Origin: Nephrocerus scutellatus
Taxonomy: Eukaryota; Arthropoda; Insecta; Diptera; Pipunculidae
NCBI GenBank assembly: GCA_947095585.1
Contig: OX352763.1
Location: 118,337,908 to 118,401,907, forward strand
Reading direction: 5' to 3'
Length of the DNA stretch: 64,000 nucleotides
The translations under genes and the position numbers were made by a program. The number at the start of each line of letters is the position of its first letter. The first letter of the stretch is position 1. The notes under the pieces are model-generated. The model was given only the letters and a program-made list of their open reading frames with translations, was not told the DNA's origin and made no database searches. Of the stretch, positions 22,096 through 32,889 are shown piece by piece.

Positions 22096-23565
22096 GTACA
22101 CTAATTGCCCAGTACTCTCGCTCATGCACTATATGATGCAAATCCAATCCAATATAAATATCTGCACTTACATTTATTATAATATATATATTCATGTAAA
22201 CTTATGATCTACTGAATAAACCTAATCTATCTATCTATGTTAAATGCATCTATGTACTTAAAAATTAAATAAAATTGTATTGTAAAATTTTATAGTCCCG
22301 GGCAGACATTCTCAGCTCAAACCGCGGCCGTGTAGACTGCCCAGCCCACCACCTTTTTCTTTGGGCTTATGTCTACTTCACTTTCTTGTGAATAAGCCTT
22401 AATTCAGACCTTAGACAACCTGAACACATCTAAACACATCAATCGCGAAATTGCCAGATTTATGCGAAAAAGTCATTAGAGATTGGGTTCAGCACATTCA
22501 CTCGTGCAGACGTTTCCGTGGATGAAATCTGAATGATTATTAATTAATTTTATTTTTCAAACAACAAACACAAATTGTTTCATTTTAAAAAATAATCATT
22601 TAATCAAAAACAATTTATTACTCTCCCCTTTTAAGAGACTGAATGAATTAAGTGACGTAATTTTTTTTTTTTTTATTGTTAATCGAAGCTCTTCGTTAAC
22701 ATAACGTTGTGTATAGATTTTACGAAACGTACTACGTACGTGAGCAGAATTGTTCACAAATAACAACACGCAATATGCAAATAAGAAAAACTTTTTGAAA
22801 AAAAAAAAAGAAACCAAAGAGTGTAGAATACATAGGGGAATTGCAATTTTGTACCACTATCTTGTTGGTTTGAGTAGTTTCCCAGCTCCCAGCAAACGAG
22901 AGCTTGGCAGGAATCTAAAAAACATGAGACACACGTTCATGTTGGAATATTTTGAAATAATTTATGTTGCGCAACAAATTCTTGAAGCAAAAACTTTACG
23001 CATTATGAAGAGCGCAAGCGATTCCAATGGAAAACTAGCAGCAGCGAGCAGCCTTGAGAATTCTAGAGGGTGAAAAATGGTCACATCTCATGTCGTGTCA
23101 TTGGGGGTACTTGGGAAACAAACCAAAATCTAAAGTCAGTCTGAACTTCAGAATGGAGGAGCACCAAAAGTCACAAACAATAAAAGAGTAATTTGCTAGC
23201 CCGTCGTCAGCTGGACCTTCAGCAGTAATTCAGTGCATAAATAGATGCCTTGAGTCGACTTATAATGAATTGATTTGTGTAACAAAAACATATGTTATGT
23301 ATATAGATATGTACTTTGTACACGAGACAAAAGGGAGCTCTCTACTATATACAACTATATACTTATAACTACATATAACCACAGCAACGGAAACTGCTAA
23401 ACGATTTAAGTCTTTTTTTATGGAACATACGCATAGACAGTGACTGTAGAGCTCTAGTCGCACAGTAGCTAGTCGAAGTATTCTAGCTTTTAGTAGCTAG
23501 TCGTTCGAGTGTTAAGCTGACATAACAGCAATCCAAGAGATGCGGTAGTTGGTAAGTAATAATTT
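22096..23565. other. No recognised gene; presumed intron
   Basis: AT-rich with poly-A/T runs near 22661 and 22798. A short GC-rich segment near 22297-22390 (CCGGGCAGACATTC...) looks like a dispersed-element fragment, but I cannot name it. The plus-strand frame at 22750-23073 has no motif. Confidence 0.45.
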
Positions 23566-23569
23566 GGTC

Positions 23570-24290
23570 ATTGCGAGTACAAAGTTTGCGCGTAAGAATA
23601 TCCCCAAAGCCACCTGTTTATCTCCTCCCCACAACTCTTACCTGATAATGGTAAGATGTGGTACAGAAATGCCAAACGTCGACTTGGATCACTATCTATT
23701 TGGTATGGCGCTCTGAGCGCGGATTGCATCACCATTAGAAAGACTGCATCGGTGAATCAGTTTCGATTCAACACTACGGCCATTCATAACGAAGAGACCA
23801 CAAACAACTGCGGTTATGCGATACGATTCGAAGTCCTTTGGATGAGATGCCTGGCGTCGAAGAGATATGGACACAGCTTAAAAGTACTGTCATAAGTGGT
23901 ACTGAGTCTATGTTAGACATACTAGTACATACAAATAAATTAAAATGACTATGTAGGTTGACCATGACCAATGTTATAAACCTAACAGGGATATCCGGAG
24001 CACTATCAAGCCAATTACGCTTCGACAAGGCGATGGACTGGTCTGCGTCCTTGTTAACCTAGGTAATGAGGAAAGTTACCCGAAACTAAGATATAACGGC
24101 CTTTATAAGTCCATTCAGATACTACGCAGACGATATTGACATTATTGGCAGAAACACAAGAGCAAGAAGCTTTTCAAGATCAAGCAGGCAGCACAGATAA
24201 TGGTGCTGCACATAAACGAAAGCAAAAAAAGAAAAAAACGCATAATCGCCACGCCTGCGATCAGTAGAAGATTTAACATTGGCATTCCTT
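23570..24290 (+). mobile_element. LINE copy, family 'GIPNKLTRLCRLTMTNV', internally deleted
   Basis: Endonuclease C-terminus remnants (HCEYKVCA, AKRRLGSLSIWYGALSADC, TASVNQFRFNTTAIHNEE) align with 34.48-34.74 kb. After a deletion come VDHDQCYKPNRDIRS-like and GISGALSSQLRFDKAMDWSA, matching RT sequence at 35.76-35.86 kb, then ILRRRYWHYWQKHKS, the remains of a YADDIDIIGR motif. All frames are broken. Confidence 0.7.
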
Positions 24291-24339
24291 ATAAAACTGG
24301 TATTTAGAAAGCTAATCTCTTAGCTTCGCGTATAAACTT

Positions 24340-25060
24340 TCATTATCTAATCAAAGCCCACCTATTCTCATGATGCGCATGACTTATTGTTGGAAGCGAA
24401 GGCTTTGATAGAGTATGGCATGACTGTCTTACTTAACTTACACACAATGAGAAATTGCATGGATTGAGGATTACTTATGGAACCGTTAAATAAAAGTTGT
24501 ATTGATTGGTATTTCTTCATCTTCGCATGGGATCAATGCTGGCGTGCCACAAGGTTCAACCTTGTCGCCTACGCTCTTCTTGATATATATCAACGACCTG
24601 TTGTCTTCTAGAACCTGTGATATTCATTCATTTGCTGACCATACAACGCTATATTCTTCCATTGAGTTTGTTAGTCAATAAGAATGTAATTCTCACTTGG
24701 TTGGTTCGCGAGATTTAATGTATACGGCTATTCTGTCGAACATTTAAGTCATTCTTGATTGGGGCAGATCTAATAGTATGGAATCAACCCGAGGGCAGGT
24801 TAACATTACGTGCCCCTAAGATGTTAGGTTTGAAAGTTTCAAGTGAACTTTTTTCGAAGGAACATATTTATGAGATTTCCAAAATAGCGAGCCAATGCCG
24901 AGCGTTCTACTTCTCCCCTCTGAAATATTAAGATTATATAAGACTTATGTTAGACCAATTATGGAATTTAATTGAAATGGGGTGCGGCTCTAAAATCTCA
25001 TTTGCATTATCTTGATAGAATTCAGAATAGACATGTCCGTATGATAAACCATTACTTCAT
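24340..25060 (+). mobile_element. LINE RT fragment, family 'QYGFR..FGESKV..DISK'
   Basis: From KALIEYGMT (decayed KAFDRVWH) through SSSHGINAGVPQGSTLSPTL, FLIYINDLLSSRTCDIHSF and ADHTTLYSS (motif C region, FADD to FADH), ILDWGRSNSMEST and finally LRLYKTYVRPIMEFN and YLDRIQNRHVRMIN. Same order and family as the 9.2 kb and 47.8-49.7 kb copies. Ends at about 25060, where the GGGACTTATGTCCC element begins. Confidence 0.8.
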
Positions 25061-25063
25061 CTC

Positions 25064-25450
25064 TTGATTTTTTTGGAGCATAGCCGAAATGAAAAAGAAG
25101 TCAAATCGAATATAGACTCATGTCCTACCAAAATTTTTTTGGGACTTATGTCCCATCTTCGCAAATTATCCAAATTTGCCTTGAAAATTCACGCAACTTC
25201 GCACACATAATCGGCGCAGGGTCCCAATATTTACTTTTGTGACTTATGATCCACTTAAATGGGACATATGTCCCAAATCGCATTAGGGACTTATGTCCCA
25301 AACGATCGGGGCGATTGAACCTCACGATTGAACGGCTCAAGAGCGAAGTCCTTGCCTTCACATCCACGCTTAACGCTAGAATTTCCTCACGATTTCCAAT
25401 GCGCTTCGTCAATGTCAGCCGCGGTGGCCATATGCCTGAATTAATTTTCA
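25064..25450 (+). repeat. GGGACTTATGTCCC element, short copy
   Basis: About 390 bp that aligns with 26712-27250: AATCGAAT..GACTCATGTCCTACC at the left, TTTGGGACTTATGTCCCATC, ATAATCGGCGCAGGG, ATTTACTTTTGTGACTTATG, ACTTAAATGGGACATATGTC, and at the right one unit of GATTGAACGGCTCAAGAGCG through GCTAGAATTTCCTCACGATT. GGGAC/GTCCC forms a short stem around TTAT each time. No coding capacity; a non-autonomous mobile element is likely. Confidence 0.75.
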
Positions 25451-26711
25451 AATTATAATGCCATACATTGGTCTTTCAAATGAATAAAACAATTAGATTT
25501 AAATTAAATTGTTTGTGTTATTTTTTACAATTTCAAGTTCTATCTGGCTTAAAAGAAACACCCATTTTAATGAAATTTCGTTAAAAAAAATCGCAAAACG
25601 AATATCGAAAAGCGTCCGCAATTAATTGAAATTCCATTGGCTGGTACAAGAAAGTGATGGAAAGCTAGTGGCTGCGATAAATGGTTGTAGTTGCACTGCT
25701 CCAACTGCACATTTTACAATAATTCATCAGCAATTAGCGATGGTAATCCATCAAGTTACGAAATTGTATCAATTTTTTTTTGTTCGTTTCGTTTCATTCC
25801 TGCATAACTGTAACCGACTGATGTAACACATCGCGTAATATGCGACTGAGTGAGTTATGCATTAAATGCAAAGCACCGCAATTTTTTTTGTTTTCCTTGG
25901 CGAATAATTCATGACCGATAAATAAAAAAACATCAACCAATTGTTTGTTATGTGTAAGGAGCCATCATAGTCGTATGCAATTGGGTCACACATACTCGTA
26001 GATACAAAACCGCCAAGATCATCATTAATCAGAGTCGACAGCGGTATCTTACGTTTTGCATCTACTCGTGCGAATGTAATGCGGCGTCATATGCTCGCAA
26101 TTTGCATATTGGAACATGGGAAGTGCATCTAATTCGCAGGAACGCAGCAATAATAATAAACAAAATAGAAATAACCCAACGAGTTGACATGTCAAGAAGA
26201 TAAGCGAGATGGCGGCACCAGGATACCAGGATAACACCGCTGGCTGTCCGGAATGGCTGAGGACACCAGGCGCTGCTGTGCTGCCGCATTCCAATCGAAT
26301 TGATATCGAATTTGAATAATCGTCGCAGTTCACATATATGCTCATTGCATACAGATTTGCTTTTGCTTGAGTGTGCTGTTGGTTGCGTATCCTTCTTCCC
26401 TAATATATGTAATACGTAAATGTTATAGGTATATTTTCACACAATTTCGCGTTACGATTATCGAAATAATTTTTATTTTAAAGAGAAATTATGATTTTAT
26501 ACATTTTCGATAGCCTCGCTAGTAGAAATTAGAGAAACATTCAAAAAGTCTTCAAAATAGCAAAAAACTTCATTAACTAAATACACTAATTTACATTTGT
26601 ATATAAAATCTAAGCCGATATGTCAATCTTCGGAAAATGGTTGACAACTTATCTATAAGTACAGATCAGGGGGTCGGGGTTTTCTGTTTTAACAGTAGAG
26701 CGACACTCTTC
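25451..26711. other. No recognised gene; presumed intron
   Basis: AT-rich. The minus-strand frame at 26049-26345 contains a hydrophobic stretch (SLIFLTCQLVGLFLFCLLLL), but it overlaps another open frame, has no homology I recognise and no splice context, so I do not call it. Confidence 0.45.
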
Positions 26712-26755
26712 CAAAAGAAGTAAAATCGAATAAGGGACTCATGTCCTACCCCATC

Positions 26756-26880
26756 GGGACTTATGTCCAAAAAAAATATGTTGGGACTTATGTCCCAAAA
26801 AATATGTTGGCACTTATGTCCCAAAAAATATGTTGGGACTTATGTCCCAAAAAATATGTTGGGACTTATGTCCCACTTAA
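26756..26880. repeat. 26-bp tandem repeat, five units
   Basis: TTGGGACTTATGTCCC plus AAAAAATATG repeats, with GGGAC (one GGCAC variant) at 26756, 26783, 26809, 26835 and 26861. Absent from the short copy of the element at 25.1 kb, which has one such motif at the same place. Confidence 0.95.
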
Positions 26881-27164
26881 CATTCTTTTCTATTTTTCCG
26901 TCCTTTTATATAAGGAGCCATTTTATGTAACGTAATGAAAGTTTTCAATTTTTTTTTCAATTATTATCTCTCCGAAATTTTGGGACTTATTTCTCATCTT
27001 CGACAATTATCCAAATTACTTTGAAAACTCACGCTACTTAAAGACGAATTCGTGATTTCTATGGCGCACATAATCGGCGCAGGGACATAAGTCCCAATAT
27101 TTACTTTTGTGACTTATGATCCACTTAAATGGGACATAAGTCCCAAATCGAATAAGGAACTTAT

Positions 27165-27600
27165 GTCCCAACCGCTCAAGAGCGAAGCCTTTATATCACA
27201 TCCTCGCTTAACGCTAGAATTTCCTCACGATTGAACGGCTCAAGAGCGAAGCCTTCACATTCACATCCTCGCTTAACGCTAGAATTTCGTCATAAATTGA
27301 ACGGCTCAAGAGCGAAGTCCTTGCCTTCACACCCACGCTTAATGCTAGAATTTCCTCACGATTGAACGGCTCAAGAGCAAAGTCCTTGCCTTCACATCCA
27401 TGCTTAACGCTAGGATTTCCTCACGATTGAACGATTCAAGGCGGAAGTCCTTGTCTTCACACCCACGCTTAACACTAGAATTTCCTCATAAATTGAACGG
27501 CTCAAGAGCGAAGTCCTTGCCTTCACTTCCACGTTAAACGCTGGTACTCCTCATAAGTGTATGGTTTAAGAGCGTAGTCCTTGCCTTCAATAACACGCTA
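27165..27600. repeat. 65-bp tandem repeat, seven units
   Basis: Unit: GATTGAACGGCTCAAGAGCG, AAGTCCTTGCCTTCACATCC, ACGCTTAACGCTAGAATTTC, CTCAC. CTCAAG-type landmarks fall at 27175, 27239, 27305, 27370, 27435, 27501 and 27565. The short copy at 25.3-25.4 kb has a single unit, which shows the expansion direction. Confidence 0.95.
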
Positions 27601-27604
27601 AACA

Positions 27605-27765
27605 CTAGAATGACCTCTCTTCCAGCAAACGTCTGGAATTCGATCTCGTTCATGTGACCACCGCGAGCACGTTTGCAGCGATCGATTCTTTGAAGCCAAC
27701 ACTCTTCCACACATATCGAACGGAACGTTGGCAATTTCGTGTTCGATATTGCTCGTCTAGCGTTG
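27605..27765 (-). mobile_element. IS630/DDE_3-type mariner fragment, C-terminus
   Basis: Minus-strand frame: ICVEECWLQRIDRCKRARGG then HMNEIEFQT, nearly identical in kind to the C-terminus at 4.9 kb (DMCRRVVEYWLQRIDRCKR..GHMNE). Only the last ~35 residues are recognisable. It abuts the 65-bp repeat array. Confidence 0.7.
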
Positions 27766-28180
27766 TGTAGTTTTGTAATATTCAAAATATTCCAAGCTTA
27801 TATTCATGCAAATTTTTCAGCGAACGTATGTACATGTAAGTTTGTACGTTTGTACATTTGTTCGTTTGTTTGCCGGGTCGTATATCTCGGCTTCTACCAG
27901 TCCAAATTTGATAGGACTTGTCCTAAAAAAATTCGTTAGCGCTCGGCTTGCGATAGCGCAATTTTTTCATTCATATGAGTTAGTAGGTTATGCTCCACCT
28001 TATCCCACTAGATATATTTGGCAAACAGTAAGCGGCAATTACAGCTACGTGACTGTTAGCTGTTAATCAGTGAAAAAGTCTTCCAAAGGGGCACTCCACC
28101 ATAACTAAACCACATAAAGCAAGAGCTGACGAAACTTAATTACATAACACCAGTGTTATGCTTTCAAAAAGGTTTTCGTA
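27766..28180. other. No recognised feature
   Basis: AT-rich sequence with GTTTGTACGTTTGTACATTT-like runs near 27840. No frame with a motif. Confidence 0.45.
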
Positions 28181-28184
28181 TTGT

Positions 28185-29095
28185 TGTCCTCCCTCCAGAG
28201 AAGAGCGGAAAAGTGGATCCGTAGCCGATAATGAAACAATACTATAGCTCTAAGCTAGACGTTAAAGTAGGAGCAGGAGTCTTATGTGACAAGCTGAAAG
28301 TAAGCATATATGTCCGTCTACTTGATCGCTGCAGGGTATACCAGGCTGAGGTGATAGCAATTGAAGAGGTTATGAGTTGGCTGAAGCATAATGTACTACA
28401 TATCTTCAAAGAAGATTATCATTTACGTGGACAGTTAGGCGGCCATAAAATCGTTGGAGGCGGTCTCGCTGAAATCTAAATTTCTCTTAACGAGATGAGT
28501 GAGCAGTTCAATATAAGGATCATTTGGGTCCCGGGCCACACAGATGTTGAGGGGAACTACAGGACGGATGAGTGAGCTAGACGTGGTACGACTCTGCAGC
28601 TGCTACCGGAAAGAGGCAGAAACAATAACAAATGTATGGTGGGAAAACACCGACACTTGCAATATTTCAAACCAGGTCTGGCCGAAGCTGGACTTGAAGC
28701 GCTCAACTGCGCTTTTTTCCCTACAAAGATGTGAACTAAGAACGGTTATAGGGATAATGACAGGACACTACCTTCTAGGGAAACTCGCGAGAAGGATGGG
28801 TGTCGAATATAATGACTTCTGCAGAAGCTGCATGGACGAGGAGGAGGAGGAGACCATAGAACATCTTCTCTGCTCATGTCCGGCACAGAAGGCTCAAACA
28901 CTTAGATAAGAGGTTACTGAATAACCTATCGGATCTCGAAAACGGCAAAGTGCGAGATATACTTCGAATCATTGAGAGCTCTGAATGGATCTTTTAAAAA
29001 GGGGAAAGGTATAATATCCGGTGGTAACACAAAGGACCGCGAATGGTCTAAGTGAGCATTAGGTGCCAGCGCAACCTAACCTAACCTAACCTAGG
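28185..29095 (+). mobile_element. Jockey-type LINE: RNase H, zinc knuckle, 3' UTR and CCTAA tail
   Basis: Frames read LDVKVGAGVLCDKLKVSIYV, CRVYQAEVIAIEEVMSWLK (RNase H Glu motif, AEVIAI), FNIRIIWVPGHTDVEGNYRT (His motif PGHTD), LRTVIGIMTGHYLLGKLARR and MGVEYNDFCRSCMDEEEEET, then IEHLLCSCPA (C-x2-C...H...C knuckle), NNLSDLENGKVRDILRIIES-like sequence and a stop. The 3' UTR (GGACCGCGAATGGTCTAAGT) ends at CAACCTAACCTAACCTAACC, then TAGGGG. This is the best-preserved 3' end of the family that also includes 5.3-8.1 kb. At least four frame breaks. Confidence 0.85.
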
Positions 29096-29369
29096 GGTTA
29101 CTACTACTGAGAAAACTGAAAAAAATACTCAATCTACGCAACGCTATCGATTCTCTTTAATCCTGAACGTTTGCAAAGTAAAATGTGGTTTTTTCAGTCT
29201 ATTTCAGAAATCGCTGAAATGACTGAATGTGGCCATCGCTTTTGAATGAAAAACCTAAATTTTACGTTGCATACTATTAGGCTTCTACGATAAATTGGTC
29301 TTTAGACTGAATTACAACTAAATGTACATACACGGGTGTGTTTAGTCATTCTCATAGAAGAATACATCA

Positions 29370-29680
29370 GGTCGTGTGTCTATATCTTGTATCTTGTATC
29401 CTGTATCTTGTATCTTATATTTTGTATTTTGTAACTTGTATCTTGTATCTTGTATTTTGGGATCTTGGGATCTTGAGATCTTAGGATCTTGTATCTTATA
29501 TTTTGTATCTTTTATCTTATATTTTGTATCTTGTATCTTGTATCTCGTATATGTAACTTGTACCCTCTATCCTCTCTCTATCCACAATCTCCCTGTCCCT
29601 GTCCTCTCTCTAACCTCTATCAACCTCCTTCCATCATCTCCCTAACCGCTATCTCCCTACTCATCTCTCCCTTTCACACT
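29370..29680. repeat. (TATCTTG)n-type repeat and pyrimidine-rich tract
   Basis: Bases 29375-29555 are an imperfect 7-bp repeat (TATCTTG, TATCCTG, GATCTTG). This grades into a C/T-rich strand (CTCTCTATCC..., CCTCTCTCTAACCTC) to about 29680. The long LYLVSCILY-type frames are by-products. Confidence 0.9.
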
Positions 29681-29689
29681 CCAATGGGT

Positions 29690-30845
29690 TATGAGCTCAT
29701 CATATTTGGCTCACAACCTGGTTCCGATCCTGGCATTCCACAAGAAATCTCGCCACCAGTCGCGAGGCATGATAAACCTCATTTAATTCATAATCCTAGA
29801 TTCCTCACATACTTGCAATCGCTGCATTCTAAATGTCTCATTTGCATTTGCATTATGCAAGTAGCACTGGCTTTTTTAATCGATATGGTAAACAAAGAGG
29901 TAGCAAGTAATGCTCAACGAGCACACTAACACACAAGCAGATATCCATCACTAGGCATTACCCATCCACAGAGGTATTGAGATAAGAAAATATTAGCGTT
30001 TGATTCTCGCAGTCAGATACAGAACCAGATGCCTGGCCAGCATCATACAATTGAAGTTTCCAGTTTTTTTTAAAAATTTCTTTGGCTCTTAGCATCTTTT
30101 TCTTATTAAATCTTATTTTAAATAAATGTTTAAACGTCCACTTATTAAGTCTTGACTGACAAGCATCCACAAACAACATATCCTCGAACAACATAAGTTC
30201 AATAGAAGTTCACAGATGTTTTGAGTTGCTTGAGGAATATACTCGATTCTTTTGCCACTGAAGCAAACCAGTTGGACAAGAAAACAACGACGGACTAACA
30301 TGCATGCGATGGACAAAATTGCCAACTTTTACTGCCAATAAACCACAAGAATTTCTTGTTTGTCCGTTCGTCGCCGTCGTTGTCGTTTATAATCTTGTTT
30401 GACCCAAATGCAATGCAGCAGCCGTTTAAGGCAAAATTAAAAATAATTCCGGCCAAAAGACGACGACAACAAACACAACATGAATGCATGCGGAATGTCC
30501 GTCCGACGCTGTGGGCACACGACACAGGCAACCAGATTTCTGGAAAACGCATAAAGATTATGTGCACATGCAGACAGGAGTACTCTTCTGATGACCTCAA
30601 CTCTGTGGACCACTTTATCGGTGATATCTCTGGCCCATTTATGGCCAACAATTTGTGTTTAAGTTAAGATACACATAAAAAATGGGTAACTGGTTGTTGT
30701 TCAGCCAGCTGGAAAGATTTGAAGTAGCAGCAGTGGAGGGAGTGTGGAGAGTTAATTATTTAATTGGCTTGTGAGTAATGAAACTACTGGATAATTGGCT
30801 TTTACTTATTAGCCAGCTAATCATTTGACTTTACCCCTGAGACCA
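29690..30845. other. No recognised gene; presumed intron
   Basis: Overlapping frames on both strands around 30295-30667 (up to 118 codons) share the same bases and show no known motif or splice signal. I see nothing decisive. Confidence 0.4.
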
Positions 30846-30849
30846 ATCA

Positions 30850-31110
30850 GAGATCAAAAGAGTGGATATGATCTGTCTGCGTCGTAGAAAGGTTAAACTA
30901 TCAGCGGATAAGGTGATGACAACTTTGTTTTGGAACGCAAAGGGAAGATCATGGTGGATAACCCTGAAACTCGGACGGATTACTATTGCAGTATTGCTAG
31001 AGGAATTACTAAAAACGGTGCCGAAGTGTAGCGTATTTGCACCAGAAACAGCCCTAAATGTTGTAGAGAAAAGTTCTGCTTCATCAGGACAAATGAACGA
31101 CAAATAGAAC
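30850..31110 (+). mobile_element. mariner transposase fragment
   Basis: The frame begins ICLRRRKVKLSADKVMTTLF and WNAKG, corresponding to the mariner segment before the second catalytic Asp (usual form RRKVxxSAGKVMxTVFWDxxG). Here the FWDxxG Asp is replaced by Asn. After a frameshift the next block reads DNPETRTDYYCSIARGITK and later KCCREKFCFIRTNE, the decayed YCxxLxRLxxxI and KVLFHxDNA region. A different lineage from the DDE_3-type and the 45 kb elements. Confidence 0.65.
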
Positions 31111-31289
31111 CATGGCTGAAATCCATAACTGTGTGTCCGAAATAATCCCTATTCATCTGATGTTGCTCGGTGTGACTTTCAGCTGTCCACAGAATAATAA
31201 AAAAACATTTGAAAACATCTTGAACGTATAGAGGGGAAGAAACTTTTATAAACGTATTTTTTTAGGCCTTGAAAAAACCTTAAATAAAG

Positions 31290-32885
31290 ATTGTAACAAT
31301 TAGTATATTCCATTGTATAATTTAAGGGTTAAAATATTTACTAAATATTACAACAATTAGTACATTTCATTGTATACTTTAAGGGTTAAAATTTTAACAA
31401 ATAGATTTCATTATACATTTTGAGGGTTAAGACCTTTAATAAGTGTTGCAACAATCATTACATTTCATTGCATACTCTAAGGGTTAAAACATTTCCTTTT
31501 CTCAAAGTTTTTAGGATTAATGGGAATACCTTTTCTGAATATCCTTATGCTCATACTGCATGAAATGTAATTTCTACAATAAGATAATTAAAAAATTATT
31601 GCATAACATTTCATTGTGTAATTTGAGGGTTCAAATGGTTTATAAATATTGCCACAATCAGTACATTCCATTGTATACCTTATGGGATAAAACTTTTAAT
31701 GAACATTGTAGCAATCAGTACATTCTATTGTATTCTTTAAAGGTTAACATTTTAATAAACACTGCAACAATCAATACATTTCATTGCACACTTTTATGGT
31801 TGAAATCTTTAATAAGTATTGCAGCAATCATTAAATTTCATTGTATACTTTAAGGGTTAAAACCTTTAATAAGTATTGCAACAATCATTACATTTTAGGG
31901 TTTAAACTTTTAATAAACACTGCAACAATCAAGAAATTTCATTATACACGTTGAGGGTTTAGACCTTTAATAGGTATTGCAACAATCATTACATTTCATT
32001 GCATATTTTAAGGATTAAAAAAATTCAAGAAGTATTGCATCAATCGTAACATTTCATTGTATACTTTGAGGGTTAAAATGTTTAATAAATATTGCGACAA
32101 TCAGTACATTCCATTGTATTCTTTAAGGGATAAAACTTTAAATAAACACTGCAACAATGAATACATTTCATTGTACACTTTAGGGGTTGAAACCTTTAAT
32201 AAGTATTGCAGCAATCATTAAATTTCATTGTATACTTTAAGGGTTAAAACCTTTAATAAGTATTGCAACAATCATTACATTTTAGGTTTTAAACTTTTAA
32301 TAAACACTGCAACAATCAAGAAATTTCATTATACACGTTGAGGGTTGAGACCTTTAATAGGTATTGCAACAATCATTACATTGCATTGCATATTTTAAGG
32401 GTAAAAAAAATTCAAGAAGTATTGCATCAATCGTAACATTTCATTGTATACTTTGAGGGTTAAAATGTTTAATAAATATTGCGACAATGAGTACATTCCA
32501 TTGTATACTTTAAGGGATAAAACTTTAAATAAACACTGCAACAATGAATACATTTCATTGTACACTTTAGGGGTTGAAACCTTTAATAAGTATTGCAACA
32601 ATCATTACATTTCATTGCATATTTTAAGGGTTAAAAAATTCAAGAAGTATTGTAACAATCGTAACATTTCATTGTATACTTTAAGGGTTAAAATGGTTTC
32701 TAAATATTGCCACACTCAGTAAACTCCATTGTATACTTTAAGTGATAAAACTTTTAATAAATATTACAACAATCATTACATTTCGTTGTATGCTTTAAGG
32801 ATTAAAATCTTTAATAAATATTGCAAGAGTTATTACATTTCGTTGTATGCTTTAAGGTTTAAAATATTTTAAAAAAATATTGCAT
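31290..32885. repeat. ~56-bp tandem array with ~387-bp higher-order period
   Basis: About 27 degenerate copies of a unit near TTTAAGGGTTAAAACCTTTA, ATAAGTATTGCAACAATCAT, TACATTTCATTGTATAC. AAGGG landmarks at 31324 and 31381 are 57 bp apart. A distinctive seven-unit block starting CATTACATTTTAGG at 31886 is repeated almost exactly 387 bp later. Open frames rich in Tyr, Asn and Lys are by-products. Confidence 0.95.
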
Positions 32886-32889
32886 ATAT

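Larger units (their letters stand above)
26712..27600 (+). repeat. GGGACTTATGTCCC element, expanded copy
   Basis: Same backbone as 25064-25450, enlarged by two internal tandem expansions described separately. Within the backbone ATAATCGGCGCAGGGACATA and AGTCCCAATATTTACTTTTG are nearly identical to the short copy. It ends against a minus-strand mariner fragment. Confidence 0.75.

Noticed and set aside
26049..26345. Putative membrane protein with one hydrophobic segment
   Set aside because: Two overlapping frames share the bases, and neither has homology or splice signals.
29075..29098. Telomeric repeat
   Set aside because: Only about four CCTAA units, located exactly at a LINE 3' end, and a decayed version at another copy of the same LINE.
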